A stretch of DNA of 38,733 bases, from assembly GCF_042680605.1 (NCBI RefSeq), contig NZ_JBHUEE010000015.1, forward strand, positions 1 through 38,733. The letters are read 5' to 3'. Below are positions 25,229 to 32,910 of this stretch, in pieces (positions within the stretch are counted from its first letter, which is position 1; every line of letters starts with the position of its first letter). The notes under the pieces are model-generated. The model worked only from the letters and a program-made list of their open reading frames with translations. It did not search any database and had not been told where the DNA came from. This DNA is from Allobogoriella deserti (GTDB taxonomy: Bacteria > Actinomycetota > Actinomycetes > Actinomycetales > Actinomycetaceae). The translations under genes were made by a program, and so were the position numbers.

Positions 25229-25441
25229 ATGAGCGAGACGCCCAGCGCGAGCGAGAAGGCGGCCGAGGCGAAGGATCTCGCCGAGGACGCGGCCGAGACC
25301 GTCGAGCACGTCCGACCCGACGACGACGAGCTCGCCGGTGCGGACGTGGAGCAGAACGACCCCGGCGAGCGGACCGACGTCGAGCGTGCCGATGGCGAGG
25401 AGGGCGAGGAGCTCACCGATCCCGGCGCCCCGATGGCCTGA
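25229..25441 (+). CDS. Small acidic, probably disordered protein
   Basis: A 70-residue protein with a strong AGGAGG ribosome-binding site ideally placed before ATG 25229, which is the main reason to accept it as real. About 24 of 70 residues are Asp or Glu against five Lys/Arg, with no Cys, Trp, Phe or Tyr. The first 28 residues (Ala/Glu/Lys-rich) could form an amphipathic helix; the rest is Pro/Gly/Asp-rich. No family is recognised. It is followed by two tandem hairpins, so it appears to be a single-gene unit between pepN and the Rv2466c-like gene. Confidence 0.65.
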   Translation: MSETPSASEKAAEAKDLAEDAAETVEHVRPDDDELAGADVEQNDPGERTDVERADGEEGEELTDPGAPMA

Positions 25442-25473
25442 GTCCGGCATCGGCGCGGCGGGCACCCTGGCCA

Positions 25474-25511
25474 GACGCCAGACCGGCGTCCGACCGGCGG
25501 CGGCTCCGCCG
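25474..25511 (+). terminator. Tandem hairpins after the small acidic gene
   Basis: First stem GACGCC/GGCGTC (25474-25490) and second CGGCGG/CCGCCG (25495-25511), each with a five-base loop. No U-tract. They lie between the stop at 25441 and the next promoter. Confidence 0.45.
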
Positions 25512-25559
25512 TGACCAGGCCGGACGCTCGAGGTCTCACGCCGTCGCCGCTCATCGGGT

Positions 25560-25565
25560 TTTAAT
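25560..25565 (+). promoter_or_regulatory. Candidate -10 box for leaderless DsbA-family gene
   Basis: TTTAAT (five of six to TATAAT), part of the AT-rich run at 25558-25565, then six bases and the ATG at 25572. It stands out in this GC-rich sequence and fits a leaderless start. Confidence 0.5.
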
Positions 25566-25571
25566 GGCGGG

Positions 25572-26192
25572 ATGAGTGAGACAACGACCGCTCGCACCGC
25601 CGTGGACTTCTGGTTCGACCCCGTCTGCCCGTGGGCGTGGATGACCTCGCGCTGGATGACCGAGGTCGAGAAGATCCGCGACGTCGAGGTGACCTGGCAC
25701 ATCATGAGCCTGTCCGTTCTCAACGAGGGCCGGGATCTGCCTGCCGACTACGCGGAGCTCATGGAGCGCGCCTGGCGCCCGGCGCGCGTGGTCAACGCCG
25801 CGCGCGTGAACCACGGCCAGGAGGTCGTCAAGCCGTTGTACGACGCGCTCGGTACGCGCATCCATCCGGGCGGCAACAAGGACTACCGGGCGGTGGTCGA
25901 CGAGGCACTGGCTGAGGTCGGTCTCCCGGCCGAGCTGGCCCGCCTGGGCGAGTCCGACGAGCTCGACGACTCGCTGCGCGCCTCGCACCGACGCGGCATC
26001 GAGCTCGTCGGGGAGGACGTCGGCACCCCGGTCGTCTCGATCGAGGGGGTGGCCTTCTTCGGCCCCGTCGTCACGCCGGCGCCGAAGGGGGAGGCGGCGG
26101 GCCGGCTGTTCGACGGTGCGCTCGCGGTCGCCTCGACCCCGGGCTTCTACGAGATGAAGCGCACCCGCACGCAGGGCCCCGTCTTCGACTGA
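25572..26192 (+). CDS. DsbA-fold, mycothiol-linked Rv2466c-family protein with CPWA active site
   Basis: A 206-residue thioredoxin-fold (DsbA-like) protein. By memory it aligns along its length with M. tuberculosis Rv2466c, a mycothiol-dependent nitroreductase/thiol enzyme: FWFDPVCPWAW, MSLSVLNE, NHGQ, GEDVGTP, GVAFFGPV and the C-terminal KRTRTQ-PxFD. Rv2466c has a CPWC active site (C19, C22); here C19 is kept but residue 22 is Ala, giving a monothiol site. A mycothiol-dependent monothiol mechanism is the simplest reading. It is found near pepN and rpiB as in mycobacteria (Rv2465c-Rv2467). The ATG lies six bases after TTTAAT; a leaderless mRNA is likely. Confidence 0.9.
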   Translation: MSETTTARTAVDFWFDPVCPWAWMTSRWMTEVEKIRDVEVTWHIMSLSVLNEGRDLPADYAELMERAWRPARVVNAARVNHGQEVVKPLYDALGTRIHPGGNKDYRAVVDEALAEVGLPAELARLGESDELDDSLRASHRRGIELVGEDVGTPVVSIEGVAFFGPVVTPAPKGEAAGRLFDGALAVASTPGFYEMKRTRTQGPVFD

Positions 26193-26311
26193 GGCCACGG
26201 GGCGCCGTCCCGCACGTGAGCAGCGCCACCGGCGGCCCAGCACGCCGTCGTCGTACGGTGAGTGGCGCCCGAAACAGTGGCGCGGACGAGTGAGAAGCAC
26301 AAGGAGCATCC

Positions 26312-26878
26312 ATGGCCCAGGCGCGCCGGCTCGGCCGCGGTGAGATCGCGGTCGTCGTGATCTCGGTGCTGCTGATCGTCGTGTTCCTGGTCATGGCGGC
26401 CCTGCGGTACACCGCCGACGCGCGCAGCGACGACGACGCCGGCTCCTCGCCCACGCCCGCGCCCACCGGGCAGAGCCCGGAGGACGAGACGGCGGGCGAG
26501 GCGGAGACGGTGGACAGCAGCGAGCTGTCCTGGGACTTCGTCAGCCCCAGTGGCAACATCGGCTGCAGCGTCGACGACGAGCGTGCGCTCTGCGGGATCG
26601 CGACCATGCAGTACCAGGACGCCGTCCCGGCCGCCGAGCAGGAGGCATGCGACGGGCTCGTCGGCCACCTCGTCGAGGTCACCGCCGACGGCGCCACACT
26701 GGTCTGCGACGCCTCGGGGGAGGCTCCGGTCATCGAGGGCGAGGAGGTCCTCGACTACGGCACCGACATCACGGTCGACGGGTTCACCTGCTTCTCGGAC
26801 GAGACCGGCATGTCCTGCCGGCATCTCGCCAGCGGCTACTCATTCTCGGTAGCGCGGGCCGGCTACGAGCTGTTCTGA
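26312..26878 (+). CDS. Membrane-anchored Cys-rich extracytoplasmic protein (DUF6636-like)
   Basis: A 188-residue protein: short basic N-terminus, one membrane helix at about 11-32, then an acidic Pro/Thr/Ser linker (37-70) and a compact domain (72-188). The domain opens with SPSGNIGC and ends with FSVARAGYELF, a pattern I associate with the DUF6636 family. Six Cys (85, 94, 113, 132, 160, 169) are all in the exported part, enough for three disulfides. Function unknown. The ATG has an AAGGAG site. It sits next to a DsbA-fold gene, but that protein looks cytoplasmic, so a direct link is not implied. Confidence 0.78.
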   Translation: MAQARRLGRGEIAVVVISVLLIVVFLVMAALRYTADARSDDDAGSSPTPAPTGQSPEDETAGEAETVDSSELSWDFVSPSGNIGCSVDDERALCGIATMQYQDAVPAAEQEACDGLVGHLVEVTADGATLVCDASGEAPVIEGEEVLDYGTDITVDGFTCFSDETGMSCRHLASGYSFSVARAGYELF

Positions 26879-26883
26879 CCGAC

Positions 26884-26902
26884 CGGGCCCGGAGCCGGCC
26901 CG
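26884..26902. terminator. Hairpin in the convergent gap before the M13 peptidase stop
   Basis: Arms CGGGCC and GGCCCG with a seven-base loop fill most of the 28-bp space between two convergent genes. No U-tract. Confidence 0.4.
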
Positions 26903-26906
26903 CGAG

Positions 26907-28928
26907 TCACCAGATCCGCACGCGGTCGCCGGGCGGGAGGTAGAGCGCGTCGCCCTCGCGCACGTCGAACGCCTCGTGGAAGGCGTCCATGTTGCGGACG
27001 ACGCCGTTGCAGCGGAACTCCGCCGGCGAGTGCGGGTCGATCGTGAGCAGCCGGATGGCGTCCGCGTCCCGTGCCTTCTGCCGCCAGATGCGTCCCCAGG
27101 AGAAGAACACGCGCTGCAACCCGGTCAGCCCGTCGATCTCCGGCGCCGCGTCCAGCCCACCCTGGTCCCGCAGGGCGATGTCGTAAGCCTTGATCGCGAT
27201 CGACAGTCCGCCGAGGTCACCGATGTTCTCGCCGACCGTCAGGGCGCCGTTGACGCGGTGACTCTCCTCGAGCTGCGCGGGGGAGTAGGCCGAGTACTGC
27301 TCGATGAGTGCCTTCGTGCGGCGCTCGAACTCGGCGCGGTCCTCCGCGGTCCACCAGTCCGCCATGCGGCCCGTGCCGTCGTACTTCGAGCCCTGGTCAT
27401 CGAACCCGTGGCCGATCTCGTGCCCGATGACGGCGCCGATCCCGCCGTAGTTCCACGCGTCGTCGGCGTCGGGATCGAAGAACGGTGGCTGCAGGATCGC
27501 GGCCGGGAAGACGATCTCGTTCCACGTCGGGTTGTAGTAGGCATTGACCGTCTGGGGCGGCATGTACCACTCGGAGCGGTCCATCGGCCTGCCGAGCTTG
27601 GCGAGGTCGCGCCGCTCCTCGAACAGGCTGGCCGCCCGCACGTTCCCCAGCAGGTCCGCCTCGTCGATCTCCAGGTCGGAGTAGTCGCGCCAGACGTCGG
27701 GGTAGCCGATCTTCGGGGTGAACGCCTCGAGCTTGTCCAGCGCCCGCCGCTTGGTCTCCTCGCCCATCCAGTCCAGGGACGAGATGGACTCGCGGTAGGC
27801 CGCCACGAGGTTGTCGACCAGCCGTTGCATCGCGGCCTTGTGCTCCGGAGGGAAGTGGCGCGCCACGTACAGCTTGCCGACCGCCTCGCCCATGGCGTGC
27901 TCGACGAGCTGGACGCCGCGCTTCCACCGCTCACGCAGCTCCTCGGCCCCGGTGAGCGTACGGCCGTAGAAGTCGAAGTTCTCGTCCACGAACGCCGAGG
28001 GCAGGTAGGGCGCGCGGGCGTGGACGACCTGCCAGGTCAGCCACATCCGCAGCGAGTCCGTGTCGAGCTCGGACCACGCCTGGGCGAAGGCCGTCAGGTA
28101 GGACGGCATGGCGACGATGACCTGGTCGAACGCCCCGGACGGCACGCCGAGCGACTCGCGCCACAGGTCCCAGTCGAAGCCGGGGGCGGAGGCGACCACC
28201 TCGTCCCACGTCATCGGGTTGTTGATCTGGTCGGCCTCGCGGGCACGGACCTTGTCCCAGTGGCCCGCGGCGAGCGTGGTCTCGACCTTCATGACGCGTT
28301 CGGCGGCCCCCATCGCCTCGTCCTCGGTGACGAGCCCGCTCAGCGCGAGCATGGCGGCGACGTGCCCGACGTACTCGGTGCGGGTCCGCGCGTGGGTCTC
28401 CTCGCGGTAGTACGACTCGTCCGGTAGGCCGAGGCCCGACTGGAAGAGGAAGACCGCGTAGCGGTCGGTGTCGTTGAAGTCGGTGTCGACGAAGTAGGCG
28501 ACGCCGCCCGTGATGCCGGTGGGTTGCAGCGCCCCCATCGCCCGGGTGAGCGCAGGCTTGTCCAACGCGGCCGTGAGGAGGTCGAGGTCCGTGCGCAGCG
28601 GGGCCGTCCCCAGCGTCTCGATCCGTTCGGTGGCCATGAACGAGGAGTACAGGTCACCGATCTTCTGGGCCTCGGTGACCTTCGCCTCGCCGCCGGCGAC
28701 GGATTCCGGGTCCCGAGCCGCCTGCTCGACGATCTCGCGGACCCGCTCCTCGCTGAGATCCCGCAGCAGATAGAAGGAGCCGTCGCGGGACCGGTCGGCG
28801 GGGATCTCGTGCCGTTGGATCCAGGTGCCGTTCACGTGGCGGTAGAGGTCGTCCTGGACGCGGACGGAGGTGTCCATGGCCTCGGCGTCGGTCATCTTCG
28901 CCGTCTGTGGCACGTTCGTCGTCGTCAT
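26907..28928 (-). CDS. M13-family zinc metalloendopeptidase (neprilysin/PepO type)
   Basis: A 673-residue peptidase. Zinc motif HEIGH with H503, E504 and H507; third ligand E567 in GENIGDLGG; substrate motif NAYYNPTWNEIVFPAAIL upstream; and CNGVVRN near the C-terminus. Length matches bacterial M13 enzymes and mycobacterial Zmp1. No signal peptide or membrane helix is seen at the N-terminus, so it is cytoplasmic or exported by another route. The ATG at 28928 lies six bases after TAGGCT, and a GAGGA stretch abuts the ATG; a leaderless start is more likely. It diverges from the PPOX gene. Confidence 0.94.
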   Translation of the reverse strand: MTTTNVPQTAKMTDAEAMDTSVRVQDDLYRHVNGTWIQRHEIPADRSRDGSFYLLRDLSEERVREIVEQAARDPESVAGGEAKVTEAQKIGDLYSSFMATERIETLGTAPLRTDLDLLTAALDKPALTRAMGALQPTGITGGVAYFVDTDFNDTDRYAVFLFQSGLGLPDESYYREETHARTRTEYVGHVAAMLALSGLVTEDEAMGAAERVMKVETTLAAGHWDKVRAREADQINNPMTWDEVVASAPGFDWDLWRESLGVPSGAFDQVIVAMPSYLTAFAQAWSELDTDSLRMWLTWQVVHARAPYLPSAFVDENFDFYGRTLTGAEELRERWKRGVQLVEHAMGEAVGKLYVARHFPPEHKAAMQRLVDNLVAAYRESISSLDWMGEETKRRALDKLEAFTPKIGYPDVWRDYSDLEIDEADLLGNVRAASLFEERRDLAKLGRPMDRSEWYMPPQTVNAYYNPTWNEIVFPAAILQPPFFDPDADDAWNYGGIGAVIGHEIGHGFDDQGSKYDGTGRMADWWTAEDRAEFERRTKALIEQYSAYSPAQLEESHRVNGALTVGENIGDLGGLSIAIKAYDIALRDQGGLDAAPEIDGLTGLQRVFFSWGRIWRQKARDADAIRLLTIDPHSPAEFRCNGVVRNMDAFHEAFDVREGDALYLPPGDRVRIW

Positions 28929-28934
28929 TCCTCG

Positions 28935-28940
28935 AGCCTA
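28935..28940 (-). promoter_or_regulatory. Candidate -10 box for leaderless M13 peptidase gene
   Basis: TAGGCT on the minus strand, six bases, then ATG at 28928. No good -35 is seen. Confidence 0.35.
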
Positions 28941-28977
28941 TGCCGAAACCGAGGCCCGCCCGCACCGAGCGAACTGA

Positions 28978-29007
28978 TTGCAATTCACTATCACTCGGCG
29001 CTAGCCT
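28978..29007 (+). promoter_or_regulatory. Promoter of the PPOX gene
   Basis: TTGCAA (28978-28983), 18 bp, TAGCCT (29002-29007): the best two-box promoter match I found on the plus strand. The predicted start near 29014 coincides with a GTG at 29015 that opens a 16-codon ORF. Confidence 0.55.
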
Positions 29008-29014
29008 TCACAAC

Positions 29015-29065
29015 GTGCTGTACGACCGGACCGTGCTGCTCGACGGGGAGCGGCCGCATGACTGA
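29015..29065 (+). CDS. Possible 16-codon leaderless upstream ORF
   Basis: GTG at 29015 lies seven bases after the TAGCCT -10 box and opens an ORF of 16 codons (about VLYDRTVLLDGERPHD) whose TGA at 29063-29065 overlaps the start of the PPOX gene (ATG 29058). Leaderless small upstream ORFs are known in mycobacteria. The composition gives no hint of function; coupling to the downstream start is the likely consequence if it is translated. Confidence 0.3.
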   Translation: MLYDRTVLLDGERPHD

Positions 29066-29591
29066 GCAGGAGCCGAGACCCGAGCCGCTGTCGAGCCCGC
29101 CCGGCACCCCACTGACCGGCCTGACATGGACGGACGCATGCACGCGGGTGGCCGGTGCGGAGGACTTCCTGCTCGCCACCACCGACCCGGACGGGCGGCC
29201 GCACGTGGTACCGGTGCTGGGTGTCTGGCTCGAGGGACGAGCTTTCTTCGTCACGTCCAGGCAGGCCCGCAAGGCCCGCAACCTGGCGCGGAACGACGGT
29301 TGCGCGTTCACGGTCCCCGGCCCCGACGTCGACCTGGTCCTCGAGGGCGTCGCCCACCGGGTCGGGGACCCGGAGCGGCTGCAGCAGGTCGCGGACCGCT
29401 ATCCGGCCAAGTACCCGTGGTGGCACCCGTTCGTCAGGGATGGCGAGTTCTATGACCCGGCCGACACCGCCCTCGATGACCCTCGGTACGTCTACGCGAT
29501 CGAGCCGGCGCGGGTGTTCGCTTTCGGCAAGGAGAAAGGGTTCAGCGCCACCTGCTGGCGCTTCACGGATCGAGCGCGAGGACGTGCATAG
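29058..29591 (+). CDS. Pyridoxamine 5'-phosphate oxidase-fold (PPOX) flavoprotein
   Basis: A 177-residue split-barrel protein. FLLATTDPDGRPHVVPVLGVW (residues about 36-56) is the typical PPOX first strands, RQARKARNLARN the cofactor phosphate-binding block, and CAFTVPGPDVDLVLEGVA the next strands. Such proteins bind FMN, F420 or haem; the cofactor cannot be settled here. The C-terminal part (GFSATCWRF) is frequent in actinobacterial members. ATG 29058 has GGGGAG upstream. It is followed immediately by a decayed second PPOX gene. Confidence 0.83.
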   Translation: MTEQEPRPEPLSSPPGTPLTGLTWTDACTRVAGAEDFLLATTDPDGRPHVVPVLGVWLEGRAFFVTSRQARKARNLARNDGCAFTVPGPDVDLVLEGVAHRVGDPERLQQVADRYPAKYPWWHPFVRDGEFYDPADTALDDPRYVYAIEPARVFAFGKEKGFSATCWRFTDRARGRA

Positions 29592-29602
29592 TCATGACGA
29601 CC

Positions 29603-29875
29603 ATGACCGAGGACGAGTAGCGATCCTTCGTCAGCGCGGGGGCGAAGCTCGCCCACGTCGCGGTGTGCGTCAGCGACGAAAGGCAGCCATACAGTTTCGA
29701 GACCATCGAGGGACGGGCACGAACCTCCGCGGACCCGGAGGCGACCACCCACGTCGCCGCGGGGATCGCCGCCCGCTACTACCCCTCGCAACCTCCGGAG
29801 GCGTTTGCCGAGTCATGTGTCGAGGCGGGCTTCACCTCGGTCCGCATCGACATCGCCCGATCAGGCCTCGGCTGA
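29603..29875 (+). pseudogene. Degraded PPOX (F420-type) oxidoreductase gene
   Basis: Reading from ATG 29603 gives MTEDE, then an in-frame TAG at 29618-29620, then RSFVSAGAKLAHVAVCVSDE and PYSFETIEGRA, continuing in one frame to TGA 29875. The start resembles PPOX-class F420-dependent enzymes (MTEDERRAFL...GKLA), and the later part matches their (L)CVDDERPPYSFV-x-VEG block, but the 45-50 residues normally between (the PHVAP and GRNLR region) are missing. So there is both a nonsense codon and an internal deletion; about 89 codons remain of an expected 135-150. The whole 322-bp gap 29592-29913 holds only this relic. Confidence 0.75.
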
Positions 29876-29913
29876 CACGGCCCGCACCCGCGCCGACAGG
29901 GCAGACTGGGAGC

Positions 29914-30356
<443 letters not shown>

Positions 30357-30360
<4 letters not shown>

Positions 30361-31712
30361 AAGCCCCAGCTCATCGCCGGCGCCACCGGCCAGCCCATCG
30401 CCGTCGACGTCGGGCCGAGGTGCCCCGGCAGGAGCTCGCGCACCCGCCCGGCGCCCGCGAGCGCCGCCAGCGAGGTCCCGCCGAGGTAGGCCGAGGCGAG
30501 GTCGGCGACGTCGAGCGCGAGGTGGGCGGGCTCGTCCGTCCGCGCCACCTCCGCGTCCGAGGCGTCACCACGCAGGTGCCACCGGCCGGCGTTGGCGGGC
30601 ACCAGGGTGTCGCTGACCTCCAGGACGACGTCGACGGGTGCCGCGTAGCGGCGGGCCGCGAGGGCGGCCGGCACGTCCAGCAGCCGAAGCCAGATGCTGT
30701 CGTGCAGGCGCAGGTCGGCGCTGCGCAGATCGGCGAGGAGGTGGACCAGCGGGTCGTCGACCGGCAGGCCGCCGGTCTCCACGGAGGCCATGAGGTCGAT
30801 GTCCGCCAGCGTCGTCCACAGCGCCCGCGCCGCCGCGGCGTCGAGCGTGACCGCCTCGCGCACCCGCACGACACCCGCCGGCACCCCATTGTCCTGCCAC
30901 CGGCCCTCGCGGCGGAAGGTCGCATAACCTCGCGGCTCGCCGTCGGGCGTACGGACGACGGCGATGCGGAGCCGCTCGTGGCCGCGGCGGGCGCTCGGCG
31001 GGTCGACCACGTTTGCGGCGCGGATCGCCTCGGTGTCCCGGGTGATCCAGCCAGGGCGCTCTACGGCTGCGTGTACCCGCTCGATCTCGGGCAGGTGGCG
31101 CAACGGGTCGAGGGTGTCGAGCTCGACGATCAGGTCGGCGTCGTCGGCGTCGTCGGTGCGGTCGGCGACGTCGCGCAGCGCTGCCCGGCGCGCGAGGCGC
31201 AGGGTGGCCTCCTGGGTGGCCACGCCGTACCCGTAGCGGCCGTAGATGCCGGTCTCGGCGGCGTGCAACGCGGATAGCACCTCGCCCCGGGCGAGCGAAC
31301 GGGCGAGGTGTGTGGTGATCATGGTGCGGGCGATGCCCCGGCGGCGGTGTCCAGGGTGGACGACCACCGAGGCGAGCCCCGCCGCGGGCAGTCGTGTGCC
31401 ACCCGGCACCGGCAGCCGGAACGCGTGCGAGGAGTGGACGGCGGCGAGTCGGGGCCTGTCAGTGTCGCGCTCGTCCCACACGCCCACGGTGCGGCCCGGC
31501 TCGTGCGTCCAGATGTCGTGGTCGGCATCCTCGGGGACCGGTTCGAACACGAATCCCCAGGTACGCAGCTCCAGCACCGCGGCGCGGTCGCCGGTGTCGT
31601 CCAGCTCCGCGATCCGGTAGCCGGGCGGCGGGGACGGAACGGTGACCGCGGGTGGGCCGTCGTCGCGGCGGGTCTCGTCGGGGTGGGCGTCCTGGCGAGC
31701 TGCGGTCGTCAT
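30357..31712 (-). CDS. Eis-like GNAT N-acetyltransferase (GNAT plus SCP-like domain)
   Basis: A 451-residue protein of the Eis (enhanced intracellular survival) architecture: N-terminal GNAT with VVHPGHRRRGIARTM (acetyl-CoA loop), a second degenerate GNAT, and a C-terminal sterol-carrier-like domain ending in a short hydrophobic tail whose C-terminal carboxylate is catalytic in Eis. The GYGVA-T-E block after the first GNAT is typical. Mycobacterial Eis acetylates many amines, including aminoglycosides; substrates here are unknown. The ATG at 31712 was chosen by the start of the conserved region; the frame is open 116 codons further. Stop codons of this gene and rpiB share the palindrome CTAG. 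Confidence 0.87.
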
Positions 31713-31803
31713 GGCGCCAGCCTGGCAGGCATGAGCCACGGCGACGAGCGCATATCCCGATCGACGAATCGGACGTGTCAGTCGAACGTGCCAGCCGATC
31801 GGT

Positions 31804-32508
31804 TCAGCGCCGCCGGTTGCCCGCCCACGCCGCAAGCAGCACCGCCAGCGGCACGAGCACGACGATAGCCACCGGCAGCACGGCGAGCAGTGCCGTCGCG
31901 GCGGCGACGAGCCCGGCCTGGACCAGCCATCGGGTGAGTTCTGTGTGGTCGGTCTGTCCCCGGCGTGCCACCGCTCGGGCGCGGGCCTGCTCGCCTGCCT
32001 CACCCGGGGTGAGCAGCAGAGCGCGCCAGGTGCGTGCCTGGACCGCCGAGGCGGCGGCACCGGCGGCCAGCCAGGTCGCGCCGGTGACCGCGACGGCCCC
32101 CCACCCGTCGGCGACCAGGACGACGGCGAGCGGGACCAGCGGCGTCAGACCCGCGGCGGTCAGGGCGCCGGCGACGAGCCCACGTGTCCGTCCGGTGCGC
32201 GTCGTGACGATCAACGCGACGCCGGTCACCAGCAGCCACCCGAGCGCCGTCGTGCCGAGCGCGGCGAAGGCGACGGAGACGCCCTCGAGGGCCACGGCGG
32301 CGGCCGTCGCGGCCACGAGGGTTGCGCCACCGGCCACGCCCATGACGACCGCGCGACGCCGGGCGCCATCGCGGGAGTTCTCGATGATCGCCCGGACGTC
32401 GAGGTGCTCGTGTGGGATCGACTCGTCACAGTGCTCGCAGAAGGCGCCGTGACCCAGATGGTCCGTGGCCTGCCCGTGAGATGGGACAGGGGTGGGGGCA
32501 TTCGTCAT
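31804..32508 (-). CDS. Multi-spanning membrane protein with N-terminal Cys/His cluster
   Basis: A 234-residue protein, not assigned to a family. Residues 17-34 contain H, C-x-x-C and H-x-H (HGAFCEHCDESIPHEH), which could bind a metal. Then about five or six Ala/Val/Leu-rich membrane segments follow, in pairs around 55-100, 110-155 and 205-230, with an Arg-rich loop near 180-195 and a basic end (GNRRR). Its start is ATG 32508, eight bases after a TATGAT -10-like box, suggesting a leaderless mRNA. It diverges from the ATL gene. Confidence 0.72.
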   Translation of the reverse strand: MTNAPTPVPSHGQATDHLGHGAFCEHCDESIPHEHLDVRAIIENSRDGARRRAVVMGVAGGATLVAATAAAVALEGVSVAFAALGTTALGWLLVTGVALIVTTRTGRTRGLVAGALTAAGLTPLVPLAVVLVADGWGAVAVTGATWLAAGAAASAVQARTWRALLLTPGEAGEQARARAVARRGQTDHTELTRWLVQAGLVAAATALLAVLPVAIVVLVPLAVLLAAWAGNRRR

Positions 32509-32516
32509 CGCCTGAG

Positions 32517-32522
32517 ATCATA
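32517..32522 (-). promoter_or_regulatory. Candidate -10 box for leaderless membrane-protein gene
   Basis: TATGAT on the minus strand (five of six to TATAAT), eight bases before ATG 32508. No -35 match. Confidence 0.45.
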
Positions 32523-32553
32523 GGCGGGTGAACGGGCAGCACGAGGTCGACCG

Positions 32554-32910
32554 GTGAGCAGCGAGCGGACGGAGCTCGCAGAGCTGGTGCTGGACGTCGC
32601 CGACCAGGTGCCACCCGGCCGGGTGACCACCTACGGCCTCGTCGCCGAGGCGGTCCGGGGTGCCACCGGGCACGGCCACCCCCGGCACGTCGGCACGGTC
32701 ATGGCCAGCTACGGCGGCGAGGTCCCCTGGTGGCGGGTGGTGCGCGCCGACGGCACGCTGCCCCGCCAGCTGCGCGAGCGTGCCCTGGAGCGTTACCTCG
32801 CCGAGGGCACGCCGTTGACTCCGCTCGTGCCGGTGCGGGTCGACCTCGAGCGCGCGGTCTGGGACGCCCCCACCGAGTGGCGGCTACCGCTGGCGGACCC
32901 CCGTGCCTGA
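32554..32910 (+). CDS. Alkyltransferase-like protein (ATL) with Trp in place of the reactive Cys
   Basis: A 118-residue MGMT C-domain homologue. RVTTYG (residues 23-28) is the conserved DNA-binding start, HPRHVG carries the Arg finger region, and the PCHR active site of alkylguanine transferases is PWWR (58-61). The missing Cys means it cannot accept alkyl groups; ATLs such as S. pombe Atl1 (PWHR) bind O6-alkylguanine and hand it to nucleotide-excision repair. Here even the His is replaced by Trp. The GTG start has a GAGG site. It overlaps the DNA glycosylase gene by eight bases, so the two repair proteins are co-expressed. Confidence 0.9.
   Translation: MSSERTELAELVLDVADQVPPGRVTTYGLVAEAVRGATGHGHPRHVGTVMASYGGEVPWWRVVRADGTLPRQLRERALERYLAEGTPLTPLVPVRVDLERAVWDAPTEWRLPLADPRA

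Noticed and set aside
26976..28427. 483-codon open frame opposite the M13 peptidase
   Set aside because: Shadow frame; no ribosome-binding site or domain, and the M13 gene is complete.
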